Source of the DNA: JADYZU01 sp964540965
GTDB taxonomy: Bacteria; Pseudomonadota; Alphaproteobacteria; Rhodobacterales; Rhodobacteraceae
NCBI GenBank assembly: GCA_964540965.1
Contig: CAZIOT010000010.1
Location: 1-64,000 of the forward strand
Length of the DNA: 64,000 bases
Direction of reading: 5' to 3'
Shown: positions 1 through 9,363 of the stretch, one piece after another
Layout: the number at the start of each line of letters is the position of its first letter
Position numbering within the stretch: position 1 is the stretch's first letter
Made by a program: the position numbers and the translations under genes
Notes under the pieces: generated by a model
Seen by the model: the letters and a program-made list of their open reading frames with translations, nothing else
Told to the model about the DNA's origin: nothing
The model's database searches: none

Positions 1-97
1 TCTTCGTCCCCAAATATCCTCGGGGGGTGAATTGGCCGCAGGCCAAGAGGGGGGCAGAAGGCCCCCCTTCCTTCTTCTGCCGGTCCGCAAGGACCGG
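1..97. repeat. Dispersed multi-hairpin intergenic repeat, copy 1
   Basis: This stretch is repeated almost base for base at 59970-60065. It begins with an AAATATCC core followed by a G-run, then carries three small inverted repeats in fixed order: TTGGCC..GGCCAA (33-46), GGGGGGC-AGAA-GGCCCCCC (about 50-68) and CCGGTCC-GCAA-GGACCGG (80-97). The conserved order and spacing in two non-coding places 60 kb apart mark it as an intergenic repeat family. It lies directly upstream of radA. It could act as a terminator for a gene left of the window, but that gene is not visible. Confidence 0.8.
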
Positions 98-137
98 CCC
101 GCCTTGCCGCCGCCCTCCATCCGCGCCACAACGGGCC

Positions 138-1496
<1,359 letters not shown>

Positions 1497-1515
1497 AAGG
1501 GCGCGTGAGGGACAG

Positions 1516-2127
1516 ATGGAAGGCTTTACCGTCATCGACGCCGTTGTGGGCGTCATCATCGTCCTGTCCGCGCTGCTGGCCTATGCGCGCGGCTTCGTGC
1601 GCGAGGCGCTGGCGATTGCCGGCTGGGTCGGCGCCGCCATCGTCGCCTTCCTGTTCGCCGACAAGGTGCAGCCGCTGGTCCGTCAGGTGCCGGTGCTGGG
1701 CGAATTCATCGGCGACAGCTGCGAACTCTCGATCATCGCCGCCTTCGCCGCGGTCTTTGCCGTGGTCCTTGTGGTGGTGTCGATCTTCACGCCGCTGTTT
1801 TCCTCGGTGGTGCAGCGTTCCGCCCTTGGTGCGCTCGATCAGGGCCTCGGCTTCCTGTTCGGCGTGCTGCGCGGCGTGATTCTGGTCGCCATCGCCTTTT
1901 TCATCTACGAGACCGTGCTGTCGGCGCAGGACATCCCGATGATCGAGGACAGCCGCGCCGCCGCGGTGTTCTCGCGCCTGACCGAACGGATCGAGGGGCA
2001 GGATCCCGAACGTGCCCTTGGCTGGATCACCACGCAATATCAGCAGCTTGTCGGCGATTGCGCGGCCCCGGCCACGCCCGTTGAACCGGCAGCGGCCCCC
2101 GCCACCGACACCACCACCGGCAACTGA
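1516..2127 (+). CDS. cvpA: CvpA family inner-membrane protein
   Basis: This 203-residue protein starts after a good GAGGGA ribosome site. It has about four hydrophobic segments between residues 5 and 135 and the characteristic CvpA opening (TVIDAVVGVIIVLSALLAYARGFVREAL). The tail is Ala/Pro/Thr-rich. CvpA proteins are named for a role in colicin V production in E. coli, and their general function remains poorly defined. The gene sits 19 bp after radA and just before purF, the classic cvpA-purF pairing, which supports the call more than the sequence alone. Confidence 0.88.
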   Translation: MEGFTVIDAVVGVIIVLSALLAYARGFVREALAIAGWVGAAIVAFLFADKVQPLVRQVPVLGEFIGDSCELSIIAAFAAVFAVVLVVVSIFTPLFSSVVQRSALGALDQGLGFLFGVLRGVILVAIAFFIYETVLSAQDIPMIEDSRAAAVFSRLTERIEGQDPERALGWITTQYQQLVGDCAAPATPVEPAAAPATDTTTGN

Positions 2128-2233
2128 CCGGCGCCTCGCGCGCATTTGCACCGCTCTGCCGCATGAAGGCGGGATGACAGTCCTCTGCCAAGGGTCTATG
2201 TGGACCCCGCGTCCCCCGGATTCGGAGAGCCAG

Positions 2234-3718
2234 ATGCCGTCGCTGACTGCTGAGCCGCGCTATCCCGCGCATCCTTTCGACGACGACAAGCTGCGCGAGG
2301 AATGCGGCGTGTTCGGCGTGGTCGGCGTCCAGAACGCGGCGCAATTCGTCGCCCTTGGCCTTCATGCCCTGCAGCATCGCGGGCAAGAGGCTGGCGGCAT
2401 CGTCACGCACGAGGATATCGGCGGTTTCCATCAGGCCCGGCGCATGGGCTATGTCCGCGACAATTTCACCTCGCGCGAGGTGATGGAAAGCCTGCCCGGC
2501 CCCATCGGCATCGGCCATGTCCGCTATTCGACCGCCGGCAACAAGGGCCAGACCGCGATCCGCGACGTGCAGCCTTTCTTTGGCGAATTGTCGCTGGGCG
2601 GCGTCGCCATCGCGCATAACGGCAACCTGACCAATGCCGACGCCCTGCGTCGCGAACTGATCGAGCGCGGCTCGATCTTCCAGTCGGGCAGCGATTCCGA
2701 ATGCATCATCCACCTGATGGCGCGGTCGATGGGCCGCACCCTGCCCGACCGGGTCGAGGATGCGCTGCGCAAATGCGAAGGCGCGTTTTCGGTCATCGCC
2801 ATGACGCGGACCAAGCTGATCGGCTGCCGCGATGCGCTGGGGGTGCGGCCCTTGGTGCTGGGCCGGGTCGGCGAGGGCTGGGTGCTGGCCTCGGAAACCT
2901 GCGCGCTGGACATCATCGGCGCCGATTTCGTGCGCGAGATCGCGCCGGGCGAAATGGTGGTGATCTCGGCCGCCAAGGGCGTGGAGAGCTTTTTTCCCTT
3001 CCGCCCCCGCCCGTCGCGGTTCTGCATCTTTGAACATGTCTATTTCAGCCGCCCCGATTCGATCATCGGCGGCCGCTCGGTCTATGAAACGCGCGAGGCG
3101 ATCGGCAAGGTTCTGGCACAAGAGGCGCCGGTCGCGGCCGATCTGGTCTGTCCGGTGCCCGACAGCGGCACCCCCGCCGCCATCGGCTATGCCCGCGAAA
3201 GCGGCATTCCCTATGGCATGGGCATCATCCGCAACCAATATGTCGGGCGCACCTTCATCGAACCCAGCGAACAGATCCGCAACATGGGCGTCCGGCTCAA
3301 GCTGAACGTGAACCGCGCGCTGATCGCCGGCAAGCGCATCATCCTGGTCGACGATTCCGTGGTGCGCGGCACGACCAGCCTCAAGATCAAGCAGATGATC
3401 CTTGATGCCGGCGCCGCCGAGGTGCATTTCCGTATCGCCTCGCCCCCCACCGCCTGGCCGTGTTTCTATGGCGTCGACACGCCGAACCGGGACAAGCTTC
3501 TGGCCGCGACGATGAGCGAGGACGAGATGCGCGACCATCTGGGCGTCGACAGCCTGAACTTCATCTCGCTCGACGGGCTTTACCGCGCCGTGGGCGAGGC
3601 CGCGGGCCGCGATCCGGCAGCGCCGCGCTATTGCGATGCCTGCTTCTCGGGCGATTATCCGGTGGTTCCGGCGGATATGGTCGAGAAGGGTTTCCAGATG
3701 AAGACCGCGGCAGAGTAG
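2234..3718 (+). CDS. purF: Amidophosphoribosyltransferase PurF
   Basis: PurF makes 5-phosphoribosylamine from PRPP and glutamine, the first committed step of purine synthesis. ATG 2234, after GGAGAG, gives 494 residues. The frame runs open back to 2012 but there overlaps cvpA. The N-terminal nucleophile is Cys24 in REECGVFG, so a 23-residue propeptide would need removal. The PRPP loop reads ILVDDSVVRGTT. Cysteines in FCIFEHVYF, AWPCFYGVD and YCDACFSG sit where Bacillus-type PurF binds its 4Fe-4S cluster, so this looks like the iron-sulfur, propeptide-processed class rather than the E. coli class. Confidence 0.95.
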   Translation: MPSLTAEPRYPAHPFDDDKLREECGVFGVVGVQNAAQFVALGLHALQHRGQEAGGIVTHEDIGGFHQARRMGYVRDNFTSREVMESLPGPIGIGHVRYSTAGNKGQTAIRDVQPFFGELSLGGVAIAHNGNLTNADALRRELIERGSIFQSGSDSECIIHLMARSMGRTLPDRVEDALRKCEGAFSVIAMTRTKLIGCRDALGVRPLVLGRVGEGWVLASETCALDIIGADFVREIAPGEMVVISAAKGVESFFPFRPRPSRFCIFEHVYFSRPDSIIGGRSVYETREAIGKVLAQEAPVAADLVCPVPDSGTPAAIGYARESGIPYGMGIIRNQYVGRTFIEPSEQIRNMGVRLKLNVNRALIAGKRIILVDDSVVRGTTSLKIKQMILDAGAAEVHFRIASPPTAWPCFYGVDTPNRDKLLAATMSEDEMRDHLGVDSLNFISLDGLYRAVGEAAGRDPAAPRYCDACFSGDYPVVPADMVEKGFQMKTAAE

Positions 3719-3719
3719 G

Positions 3720-3741
3720 CTGAAAATTATAGAATTTTCAG
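3720..3741. terminator. AT-rich perfect hairpin between convergent purF and arsR
   Basis: A perfect 9-bp inverted repeat (CTGAAAATT and AATTTTCAG, loop ATAG) fills the gap between the purF stop and the arsR-type stop codon, which lies inside the right arm. Its position between convergent genes suggests a bidirectional terminator. The arms are mostly A/T, unusual in this genome and unlike a standard GC stem with a U tract, so the termination role is inferred. Confidence 0.45.
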
Positions 3742-4079
3742 GCGCGGTCGGACGGAAAGTCTCCCGCCGCCTCGCGCTCCAGATCCGCCGCTAGCCGGTC
3801 CATCGCCGCCGCCCAGAACGGCCGGAATCGGTCGAGCCAGCCCTGCGCCACCGAAAACCCCTCGCCCGAAATGCGGTAAAGCCGTTCCCGCCCGCGCGGC
3901 CGCATGGTGACGAACCCCGCCTGCCGCAGCACCGCCAGATGCTGCGACACCGCCGAGGCGCCGATGCCGAAATCGGCCCTTGCCGCATGGGCCAACTGCC
4001 CCGCCGGGCATTCGCCGGCAGCCAGCCGGTCCAGAAGTGACCGACGCACCGGATCGCCAAGCACGGTCAAGGGATGCAT
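3738..4079 (-). CDS. ArsR/SmtB-type transcriptional regulator (SRPBCC-linked)
   Basis: This is a 113-residue winged-helix repressor. The opening LTVLGDPVRRSLLDRL and the recognition-helix region ASAVSQHLAVLRQAGFV are typical of the ArsR family. No metal-binding CVC motif is visible, so it belongs to the group that pairs with SRPBCC proteins rather than with metal resistance. Its ATG overlaps the stop of the upstream SRPBCC gene (ATGA), so the two are translationally coupled. The palindrome at 4747-4770 in front of the operon is the probable operator, which implies autoregulation. The ligand is unknown. Confidence 0.88.
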   Translation of the reverse strand: MHPLTVLGDPVRRSLLDRLAAGECPAGQLAHAARADFGIGASAVSQHLAVLRQAGFVTMRPRGRERLYRISGEGFSVAQGWLDRFRPFWAAAMDRLAADLEREAAGDFPSDRA

Positions 4080-4708
4080 CAGCCCTCGTCCGCCGCCAGG
4101 GGCTGGCCGGTGTAGAAGGCGACGAGTTCCGCCGCCCAGCCGGCGGTCGACGCCGCCTCTTGCCCGCCTGCCACCGCGGCATCGGTCCAGCCGCGGGCGC
4201 TGGCGATGATCGCGGCACGGCCCTCGGGCGAGGCGACCCATTGCGTTTCGAAATCGTCCGGCCGCGGCGCCTCGGGCTGCGGCAGGTGCAAGCCCAGACC
4301 GACAAAGCCCAGTTCCCAGCCGACGCCGGTGGCCCCCGGCCCGTAGGTTTCCCAGAAACCGGGGGGCAAATCCTGCGCCCGGGCGGTATGGGTCAGCGTC
4401 AGGCGGGTGCCGGCGCCCTCGGCGGCGAAATCCAGCACCACCCAGCTTGTGCTGCCCATCGCCTCCCATGTCAGGGCGATGCGGCGTTCGGGTTCGCAGC
4501 TTTCGATGCTGCCGCCGGCATTGCCCTGCACCTGATAGCGCCCGCCCGGGCGCAGATCGCCGGTGACGGGGGCGAACCAGCGCGCCAGCCGCTCGGGCGA
4601 AAGGAACGCCGCCCAGACCGCCGGAAGCGGATGCGGGAACACCTGCGACAGGGTGATGACATGGCTGGCGGCGCCATCCCTGCGCCCTGACGAATAGCTG
4701 CGGTCCAT
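4079..4708 (-). CDS. SRPBCC (AHSA1/START-like) domain protein
   Basis: A 209-residue protein with an AHSA1/CalC-like fold, seen in the typical strings TLSQVFPHPLPAVWAAF, PERLARWFAP, GGRYQVQG and TRLTLTHT. Such proteins have a hydrophobic ligand pocket and are often encoded with an ArsR-type repressor, as here. The second half, after about residue 150, is less conserved and ends with a short helical region. ATG 4708 is chosen because the homology starts right after it; in-frame upstream ATGs would place the start inside or near the operator. The substrate is not predictable. Confidence 0.82.
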   Translation of the reverse strand: MDRSYSSGRRDGAASHVITLSQVFPHPLPAVWAAFLSPERLARWFAPVTGDLRPGGRYQVQGNAGGSIESCEPERRIALTWEAMGSTSWVVLDFAAEGAGTRLTLTHTARAQDLPPGFWETYGPGATGVGWELGFVGLGLHLPQPEAPRPDDFETQWVASPEGRAAIIASARGWTDAAVAGGQEAASTAGWAAELVAFYTGQPLAADEG

Positions 4709-4746
4709 GGCGGCCCTCCCTTGCCTGCCCAGCATCGGCGCCACCA

Positions 4747-4770
4747 ACATTTCAGTCAAGACTGAAATGT
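4747..4770. promoter_or_regulatory. Palindromic operator of the ArsR-SRPBCC operon
   Basis: A perfect 10-bp inverted repeat, ACATTTCAGT and ACTGAAATGT, is separated by four bases. It is AT-rich against its surroundings and sits between the divergent SRPBCC (-) and DUF1801 (+) genes. On the minus strand its centre contains TTGACT, followed 17 bases later by GATGCT, so a -35 box would be buried in the palindrome. That layout fits repression by the adjacent ArsR-type protein. It may also affect the divergent gene. Confidence 0.72.
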
Positions 4771-4813
4771 CGGCCGGCTTGCATCCGGTCCGAAACGGGG
4801 ACATGACACGGGC

Positions 4814-5173
4814 ATGACCCATGCCGAAAGCCATGACAGCTATCTGGCCAGCCGCCCCGAGGAGCAGCGCGCCGCGCTTTCCGTGCTGCGCAGCCAGATC
4901 CGCGACCTGATCCCCGAGGCCGAGGAAGTCATCTCCTATGGCATGCCCGGTTTCCGCATCGGCAAGGCGGTCATTGCCGGCTACGCCGGTTTTGCCCGCC
5001 ACTGCGGCTATTACCCGCATTCCGGCGGCATCATCCCGCACCTCAGGGACGAGCTTGACGCCGGCGGATTCCGCTACACGCCGGGCGCGGTGCAGTTCAC
5101 GCCAGGCCATCCGCTGCCGCAACCGCTGGTGGCGCGGCTTGTCACCCTGCGTCTGGCCGAGGCGTTTTCTTGA
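4814..5173 (+). CDS. DUF1801 (YdhG-like) family protein
   Basis: A 119-residue cytosolic protein with the DUF1801 pattern. An N-terminal helical part (ALSVLRSQIRDLIPEAEEVISYGMPGFRIG) leads into a GYAGFARHCGYYPHSG core and a C-terminal helix. The family's biochemical role is not settled; one Bacillus member was proposed as an iron chaperone. The stop codon overlaps the TTG start of the next gene, so this gene, the sulfotransferase-like gene and the SDR behave as a coupled trio. Confidence 0.8.
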   Translation: MTHAESHDSYLASRPEEQRAALSVLRSQIRDLIPEAEEVISYGMPGFRIGKAVIAGYAGFARHCGYYPHSGGIIPHLRDELDAGGFRYTPGAVQFTPGHPLPQPLVARLVTLRLAEAFS

Positions 5174-5736
5174 GCGGCTTCCCCACGGTCATCCTTGTCC
5201 TGTGCACCGGGCGCTGCGGTTCGATGACCTTTGCCCGCGCCGCCGCGCATCTGCCCGGCTGGACCGCCGGGCACGAGACCCGCACCCATATCACCGGGCC
5301 GGACCGTTTCGCCTGGCCCGACCGCCATATCGAGGTCGACAACCGGCTGTCCTGGATGCTGGGCCGGCTCGACCGCGCCTGGGGCGACCGCGCCGCCTAT
5401 GTCCACCTGACCCGCGACCCCGAGGCGGTGGCGCGCAGTTTCGCCGACCGCTCGGCCATCGGCATCATGCGCGCCTATCGCACCGACATCCTCGCCCGGT
5501 CGCTGGCGCGGATGCCGCGGGCCAGCCTGATCGACACCTGCCGCGATTACGTCGACACGGTGACGGAAAACATCACCTCGTTCCTGCGCGACAAGACCCA
5601 TGTCCTGCCGATGCGGCTGGAAACCCTGTCCCAGGATTTCGACCTGTTCTGCGGCTGGGCCGGCATCGACGGCGACCTTTCCGCCGCCCGCGCCGAACTT
5701 GCCATCCGCCACAACGCCACGGAGACCCAAGCATGA
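5170..5736 (+). CDS. Sulfotransferase-like protein
   Basis: A 188-residue protein that begins with TTG overlapping the previous stop. The N-terminal strand-loop LCTGRCGSMTFARA resembles the PAPS 5'-phosphosulfate loop of sulfotransferases. HLTRDPEAVARSFADRS fits the 3'-phosphate binding segment with its Arg and Ser. It is shorter than most sulfotransferases (about 250-300 residues), so it may be a minimal or specialised member. The acceptor substrate cannot be told from sequence. It is coupled by overlap to genes on both sides. Confidence 0.65.
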   Translation: MSGFPTVILVLCTGRCGSMTFARAAAHLPGWTAGHETRTHITGPDRFAWPDRHIEVDNRLSWMLGRLDRAWGDRAAYVHLTRDPEAVARSFADRSAIGIMRAYRTDILARSLARMPRASLIDTCRDYVDTVTENITSFLRDKTHVLPMRLETLSQDFDLFCGWAGIDGDLSAARAELAIRHNATETQA

Positions 5737-6380
5737 GCGCCCAGAAGATCGCCCTTGTCACCGGCGCCAGCCGCGGGCTGGGCCATGCCGTCGCCCTGTC
5801 GCTCGCCCCCGATTTTCATGTCGTCGCCGTCGCCCGCACCACCGGCGCTCTCGAGGAACTGGACGACGCGATCCGCGCCAGGGGCGGGCAGGCCACGCTG
5901 GCGCCGATGGATGTGACCGTGCCCGAGGCGATGCAGCAATTGTGCCGCGGCATCCATGACCGCTGGGGCAAGCTTGACCTCTGGGTCCATGCCGCGATCC
6001 ACGCCGGCCCGCTGGCGCCGGCCGGGCATCTGGCCGACAAGGATTTCGACAAATGCCTTGCGGTGAACGTCAAGGCGACGCAACGGCTGATCATGTATGT
6101 GGCGCCGCTTCTGGGCCATGACGGCCGCGCGGTGTTCTTTGACGATCCCCGCGGCGGCGAGAAATTCTATGGCCATTACGGCGCGACCAAGGCGGCGCAG
6201 ATCGCGCTGGCGCGGTCTTGGCAGGCCGAAAGCCGGCGCACCGGCCCGCAGGTGGCGATCCTGTCGCCCCGGCCGATGCCCACCGCGCTGCGCGCCCGCT
6301 TCCATCCGGGCGAGGATCGCAGCGCCCTGACCCCGCCCATGGATGAGGCAGCGCGGCTACGCCCCGAAATCCTTGGCTGA
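5733..6380 (+). CDS. Atypical short-chain dehydrogenase/reductase family protein
   Basis: A 215-residue Rossmann protein with the nucleotide loop VTGASRGLGHA, an NVKATQ element and a YGATK match to the YxxxK active-site motif. The catalytic Ser normally about 13 residues before the Tyr is replaced by Phe/Asp (FFDDP), and the usual NNAG segment reads HAAI. It may bind NAD(P) but is unlikely to be a textbook oxidoreductase. ATG 5733 overlaps the sulfotransferase-like stop codon. The long open frame upstream of this ATG belongs to a shadow of earlier genes. Confidence 0.75.
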   Translation: MSAQKIALVTGASRGLGHAVALSLAPDFHVVAVARTTGALEELDDAIRARGGQATLAPMDVTVPEAMQQLCRGIHDRWGKLDLWVHAAIHAGPLAPAGHLADKDFDKCLAVNVKATQRLIMYVAPLLGHDGRAVFFDDPRGGEKFYGHYGATKAAQIALARSWQAESRRTGPQVAILSPRPMPTALRARFHPGEDRSALTPPMDEAARLRPEILG

Positions 6381-6438
6381 GGCCGGGTTGCGGCATGCCG
6401 TCCCGCCCCTTAAGGAAATGGGCGACAGGCGGGGTTTC

Positions 6439-7233
6439 ATGCGCATCCTTCTGACCAATGACGACGGCATCAACGCTCCGGGGCTTGCGGTGCTTGAACG
6501 CATCGCGGCCGATCTGGCGGGGCCCGAGGGCGAGGTCTGGACCGTCGCCCCGGCGTTCGAGCAATCGGGCGTCGGCCATGCCATCAGTTACACCCATCCG
6601 ACGATGATCGCCCGGCTCTCGGACCGCCGCTTTGCCGCCGAGGGCAGCCCTGCCGATTGCGTGCTGGCGGCGCTTTACGACGCGATGGCGGGCCGGCCGC
6701 CCGATCTGGTGCTGTCGGGGGTCAACCGCGGCAACAATGCCGGGGAAAACGTGCTGTATTCCGGCACCATCGGCGCCGCGATGGAGGCGGCCCTGCAGGG
6801 CCTGCCGGCCGTGGCGCTGTCGCAGTTCTTCGGGCCGGAAAACCTTGCCATGGCCGACCCTTACGAGGCCGCGGCCGCCCATGGCGCGGCCGTGGTGCGC
6901 CAGATCCTGGCCGCCGGGCAATGGGGCGATGACGCCTATCGGCTGTTTTACAACGTGAATTTCCCGCCGGTGGCCGCGGTCGCGGTGCAGGGCACCGAAG
7001 TGACGGCGCAGGGGTTCCGCCGGCAGACCAAACATACGGTGGAACATTCGCTGTCGCCCACCGGGCGGCGGTTCCTGTGGGTGAAATCCGGGCCGCAGAT
7101 GGAACGCACCGGCGCCGGCACCGACGTTCAGGCCAATGTCGAGGGGCGGATTTCCGTGACACCCCTGCGCGCCGACCTGACCGCGCATGACATGCTCGGG
7201 TCGCTGCGCGCCGCCTTTGCGGCCCCGACATGA
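6439..7233 (+). CDS. surE: 5'-nucleotidase / exopolyphosphatase SurE
   Basis: SurE is a metal-dependent nucleoside monophosphate phosphatase. The 264-residue protein starts MRILLTNDDGINAPG, with the family's catalytic Asp-Asp pair and Asn at the N-terminus. It also has the GTPADCV-like segment GSPADCVLAAL and LSGVNRGNNAGENVLYSGTIGAAMEA. ATG 6439 is preferred over upstream ATGs because the conserved domain begins there. Its stop overlaps the pcm start (ATGA), giving the familiar stationary-phase group surE-pcm-nlpD. Confidence 0.95.
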   Translation: MRILLTNDDGINAPGLAVLERIAADLAGPEGEVWTVAPAFEQSGVGHAISYTHPTMIARLSDRRFAAEGSPADCVLAALYDAMAGRPPDLVLSGVNRGNNAGENVLYSGTIGAAMEAALQGLPAVALSQFFGPENLAMADPYEAAAAHGAAVVRQILAAGQWGDDAYRLFYNVNFPPVAAVAVQGTEVTAQGFRRQTKHTVEHSLSPTGRRFLWVKSGPQMERTGAGTDVQANVEGRISVTPLRADLTAHDMLGSLRAAFAAPT

Positions 7234-7871
7234 CCGGCGATCCCGAGGAACGGATGCGCTTTGTCTTCGCCCTGCGCTCGCGCGGGGTGACCGACAGCCG
7301 CGTGCTCTCGGCCATGGAACAGATCGACCGCAGCCTGTTCGTCCGCGGCCATTTCGCCGACCGCGCCCAGGACGACATGCCGCTGCCCATCGCCTGCGGC
7401 CAGACCATCAGCCAGCCCTCGGTCGTCGGCCTGATGACCCAGGCGCTGGACGTGCAGCCGCGCGACAAGGTGCTCGAGGTCGGGACCGGTTCGGGCTATC
7501 AGGCGGCGATCCTCGCCCTGCTCGCCCGGCGGGTCTATACCGTCGACCGTCACCGAAGGCTGGTGGCCGAGGCGCGCGAGGTCTTTGCCGCGCTTGACCT
7601 GTCGAACATCACCGCCTTTGCCGCCGACGGCACCCGCGGCCTGCCCGAACAGGCGCCCTTCGATCGCATCCTCGTCACCGCGGCGGCCGAGGATCCGCCG
7701 GGGCCGCTCTTGGCGCAGCTGCGGATCGGCGGTATCATGGTGCTTCCGGTCGGGCAGTCGGACACGGTGCAAAGCCTGATCCGCGTCACCCGCAGCGAGG
7801 CGGGTTTCGACTACGAGGAACTTCGCCCCGTGCGCTTCGTGCCGCTGGTCGAGGGGATGGCGCAGGACTGA
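7230..7871 (+). CDS. pcm: Protein-L-isoaspartate O-methyltransferase
   Basis: Pcm methylates damaged L-isoaspartyl residues using S-adenosylmethionine so that they can be repaired. The 213-residue product has the diagnostic PIACGQTISQPSVVGLMTQAL segment, the SAM loop EVGTGSGYQAAIL and the downstream TVDRHRRL and RILVTAAAEDPP motifs. Length and order match the family. It is translationally coupled to surE and followed after 55 bp by nlpD. Confidence 0.95.
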   Translation: MTGDPEERMRFVFALRSRGVTDSRVLSAMEQIDRSLFVRGHFADRAQDDMPLPIACGQTISQPSVVGLMTQALDVQPRDKVLEVGTGSGYQAAILALLARRVYTVDRHRRLVAEAREVFAALDLSNITAFAADGTRGLPEQAPFDRILVTAAAEDPPGPLLAQLRIGGIMVLPVGQSDTVQSLIRVTRSEAGFDYEELRPVRFVPLVEGMAQD

Positions 7872-7926
7872 CCGGGACGGAATGGAAGGCCCCGGCGCAC
7901 AAGGGTCCAGAGCGAGGACGAGGACG

Positions 7927-9117
7927 ATGCAGTTGAGCCGACCCACCCTGCTGCGCCTGACCGCCGGCACTGCCGCGCTGGCGCTTCTGTCGGCCTGCGG
8001 CGGCGAACCGCTGGATGCCGACCTGCGCGGCCTGTCGGACGGGTTTTCCACCACACCCGCGGCACAGGTCGCCGCCAGCCGGCCGCAGCCCGATTCCCGC
8101 GGCATCATCACCTATCCCAATTCGCAGGTGGCAGTGGCGCAAGAGGGCGACACGGTCCGCACCATCGCCGGCCGCATCGGCGTCAATGCCGAGGAACTGG
8201 CCCGGTTCAACGGCATCTCGCCCGATGCCGTCCTGCGCCGCGACGAACTGGTGGCGCTGCCGACCCGCGTTGCGGGCACCACGACCACCGCCCTGCCCTC
8301 GGCCGGCGGCGTCGATGTGACGACACTGGCAGGGGCGGCCATCGACCGCGCCGGCACGGTGACGACGACGCCCCTGTCGGGCAGCACGGCGGCGGCAGCC
8401 CCGGCAGCCGACGTGCCCTTCGGACAAGCCCCCACCGAACCCGTGCGCCATCAGGTCGCCCGCGGCGAGACCGCCTATTCCATCGCGCGGCTTTACAACG
8501 TGCCGGTCGGCGATATCGCCGCGTGGAACGGCCTTGGCGCCGATCTGGCAGTGCGCGAGGGCCAGCAGTTGCTGGTGCCCCTGACCGGCGGCCGGCCGCC
8601 GGCAACCGCCGCCGCCGCCACCCAGCCCGGACAGGGCAGCCCGACGCCGGTGCCGCCCTCGGCCGCACAACCCCTGCCCGAGGACGAGGCGCCCGCCGCC
8701 GCCGCCACCCCCGCGGCACCGACCCCGGCGCCCGATCTTGGCAGCCAGCAGACCGCGCCCGCCGCCAGTTCGCAACTGGCGATGCCGGTCTCGGGCTCGA
8801 TCATCCGCGCCTATGCGCCGGGCCGCAACGAAGGCATCGACATCGGCGCCGCCGCCGGGACCGAGGTCCGCGCCGCCGAGGCCGGCACCGTCGCGGCGGT
8901 GACGACCAATACCGAAGGCATCCAGATCGTGGTGATCCGCCATTCCGGCAACCTGCTGACCGTCTATACCCATATCGACAACCTGACCGTGGCCAAGGAT
9001 GCGACCGTTGCCCGCGGCCAGGTCATCGGCCGGGTCCGCGCCGGCGACCCGGCCTTCCTGCATTTCGAGGTGCGGCGGGGGATGGCCAGCCAGGATCCGG
9101 CGCAGTTCCTGCCGTAG
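7927..9117 (+). CDS. nlpD: NlpD-like LysM/M23 lipoprotein
   Basis: NlpD-type proteins bind peptidoglycan in the periplasm and activate cell-wall amidases at division. ATG 7927 gives 396 residues with a lipoprotein signal (LALLSACGG, Cys about 24). Two LysM-like segments follow, near 65-110 and 175-220, then an Ala/Pro-rich linker and a C-terminal M23 domain. The M23 motif reads NEGIDIGA, with Asn where active enzymes have the first zinc His, and the last motif is LHFEV. The domain is therefore probably non-catalytic, as in E. coli NlpD. The gene order after surE-pcm supports the call. Confidence 0.9.
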   Translation: MQLSRPTLLRLTAGTAALALLSACGGEPLDADLRGLSDGFSTTPAAQVAASRPQPDSRGIITYPNSQVAVAQEGDTVRTIAGRIGVNAEELARFNGISPDAVLRRDELVALPTRVAGTTTTALPSAGGVDVTTLAGAAIDRAGTVTTTPLSGSTAAAAPAADVPFGQAPTEPVRHQVARGETAYSIARLYNVPVGDIAAWNGLGADLAVREGQQLLVPLTGGRPPATAAAATQPGQGSPTPVPPSAAQPLPEDEAPAAAATPAAPTPAPDLGSQQTAPAASSQLAMPVSGSIIRAYAPGRNEGIDIGAAAGTEVRAAEAGTVAAVTTNTEGIQIVVIRHSGNLLTVYTHIDNLTVAKDATVARGQVIGRVRAGDPAFLHFEVRRGMASQDPAQFLP

Positions 9118-9135
9118 GGTGGGTCAAGACCCACC
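9118..9135. repeat. Short hairpin repeat after nlpD
   Basis: A perfect inverted repeat, GGTGGGTC and GACCCACC, with two bases between the arms, starts one base after the nlpD stop codon. I recall such GGTGGGTC palindromes as common between genes in this bacterial group. It probably helps end or stabilise the nlpD transcript. Confidence 0.55.
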
Positions 9136-9176
9136 TTACCGGGGCCGGTCCTGAGGGGTCACGCTTGTGGAAGGCG

Positions 9177-9231
9177 CCGGGGGCGCTTCGCCCCCCGGAC
9201 CCCCAGAGGGTATTTGTGCAAAGATGAAAAC
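9177..9231. repeat. Hairpin plus GGTATTT-type intergenic repeat
   Basis: A GGGGGCG-CTT-CGCCCCC hairpin (9179-9195) is followed by CCCCCAGAGGGTATTTG and AAGATGAA. The combination of a C-rich block, a G(G/A)TATTT core and an A/G-rich GATGAA or ACGAAGA end recurs in variant form at 1-27 (reverse strand) and at 59921-59986. It looks like a degenerate member of the same intergenic family. No gene is visible in 9118-9363. Confidence 0.55.
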
Positions 9232-9363
9232 CCGGGAAGGCGCGCGTCTAGGTTGATGCGGCTTTGACCGGACCGCGCCGCAGGGCGGCGGGCGGGACGC
9301 GCGCGTCAAGGCCAAATTCGGGGGTTGAGGCGACGGCGGGCGGCGCTTTGCAGCCGGGAACCC

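Noticed and set aside
27..137. N-terminal extension of RadA from an ATG at 27
   Set aside because: The extension translates the dispersed repeat, and the same open start recurs at 59995 in front of no radA; RadA homology begins at 138.
5733..6380. Pseudogene call for the SDR lacking the catalytic Ser
   Set aside because: Frame, length, cofactor loop and YxxxK are intact and the gene is tightly coupled upstream, so loss of the Ser looks like divergence.
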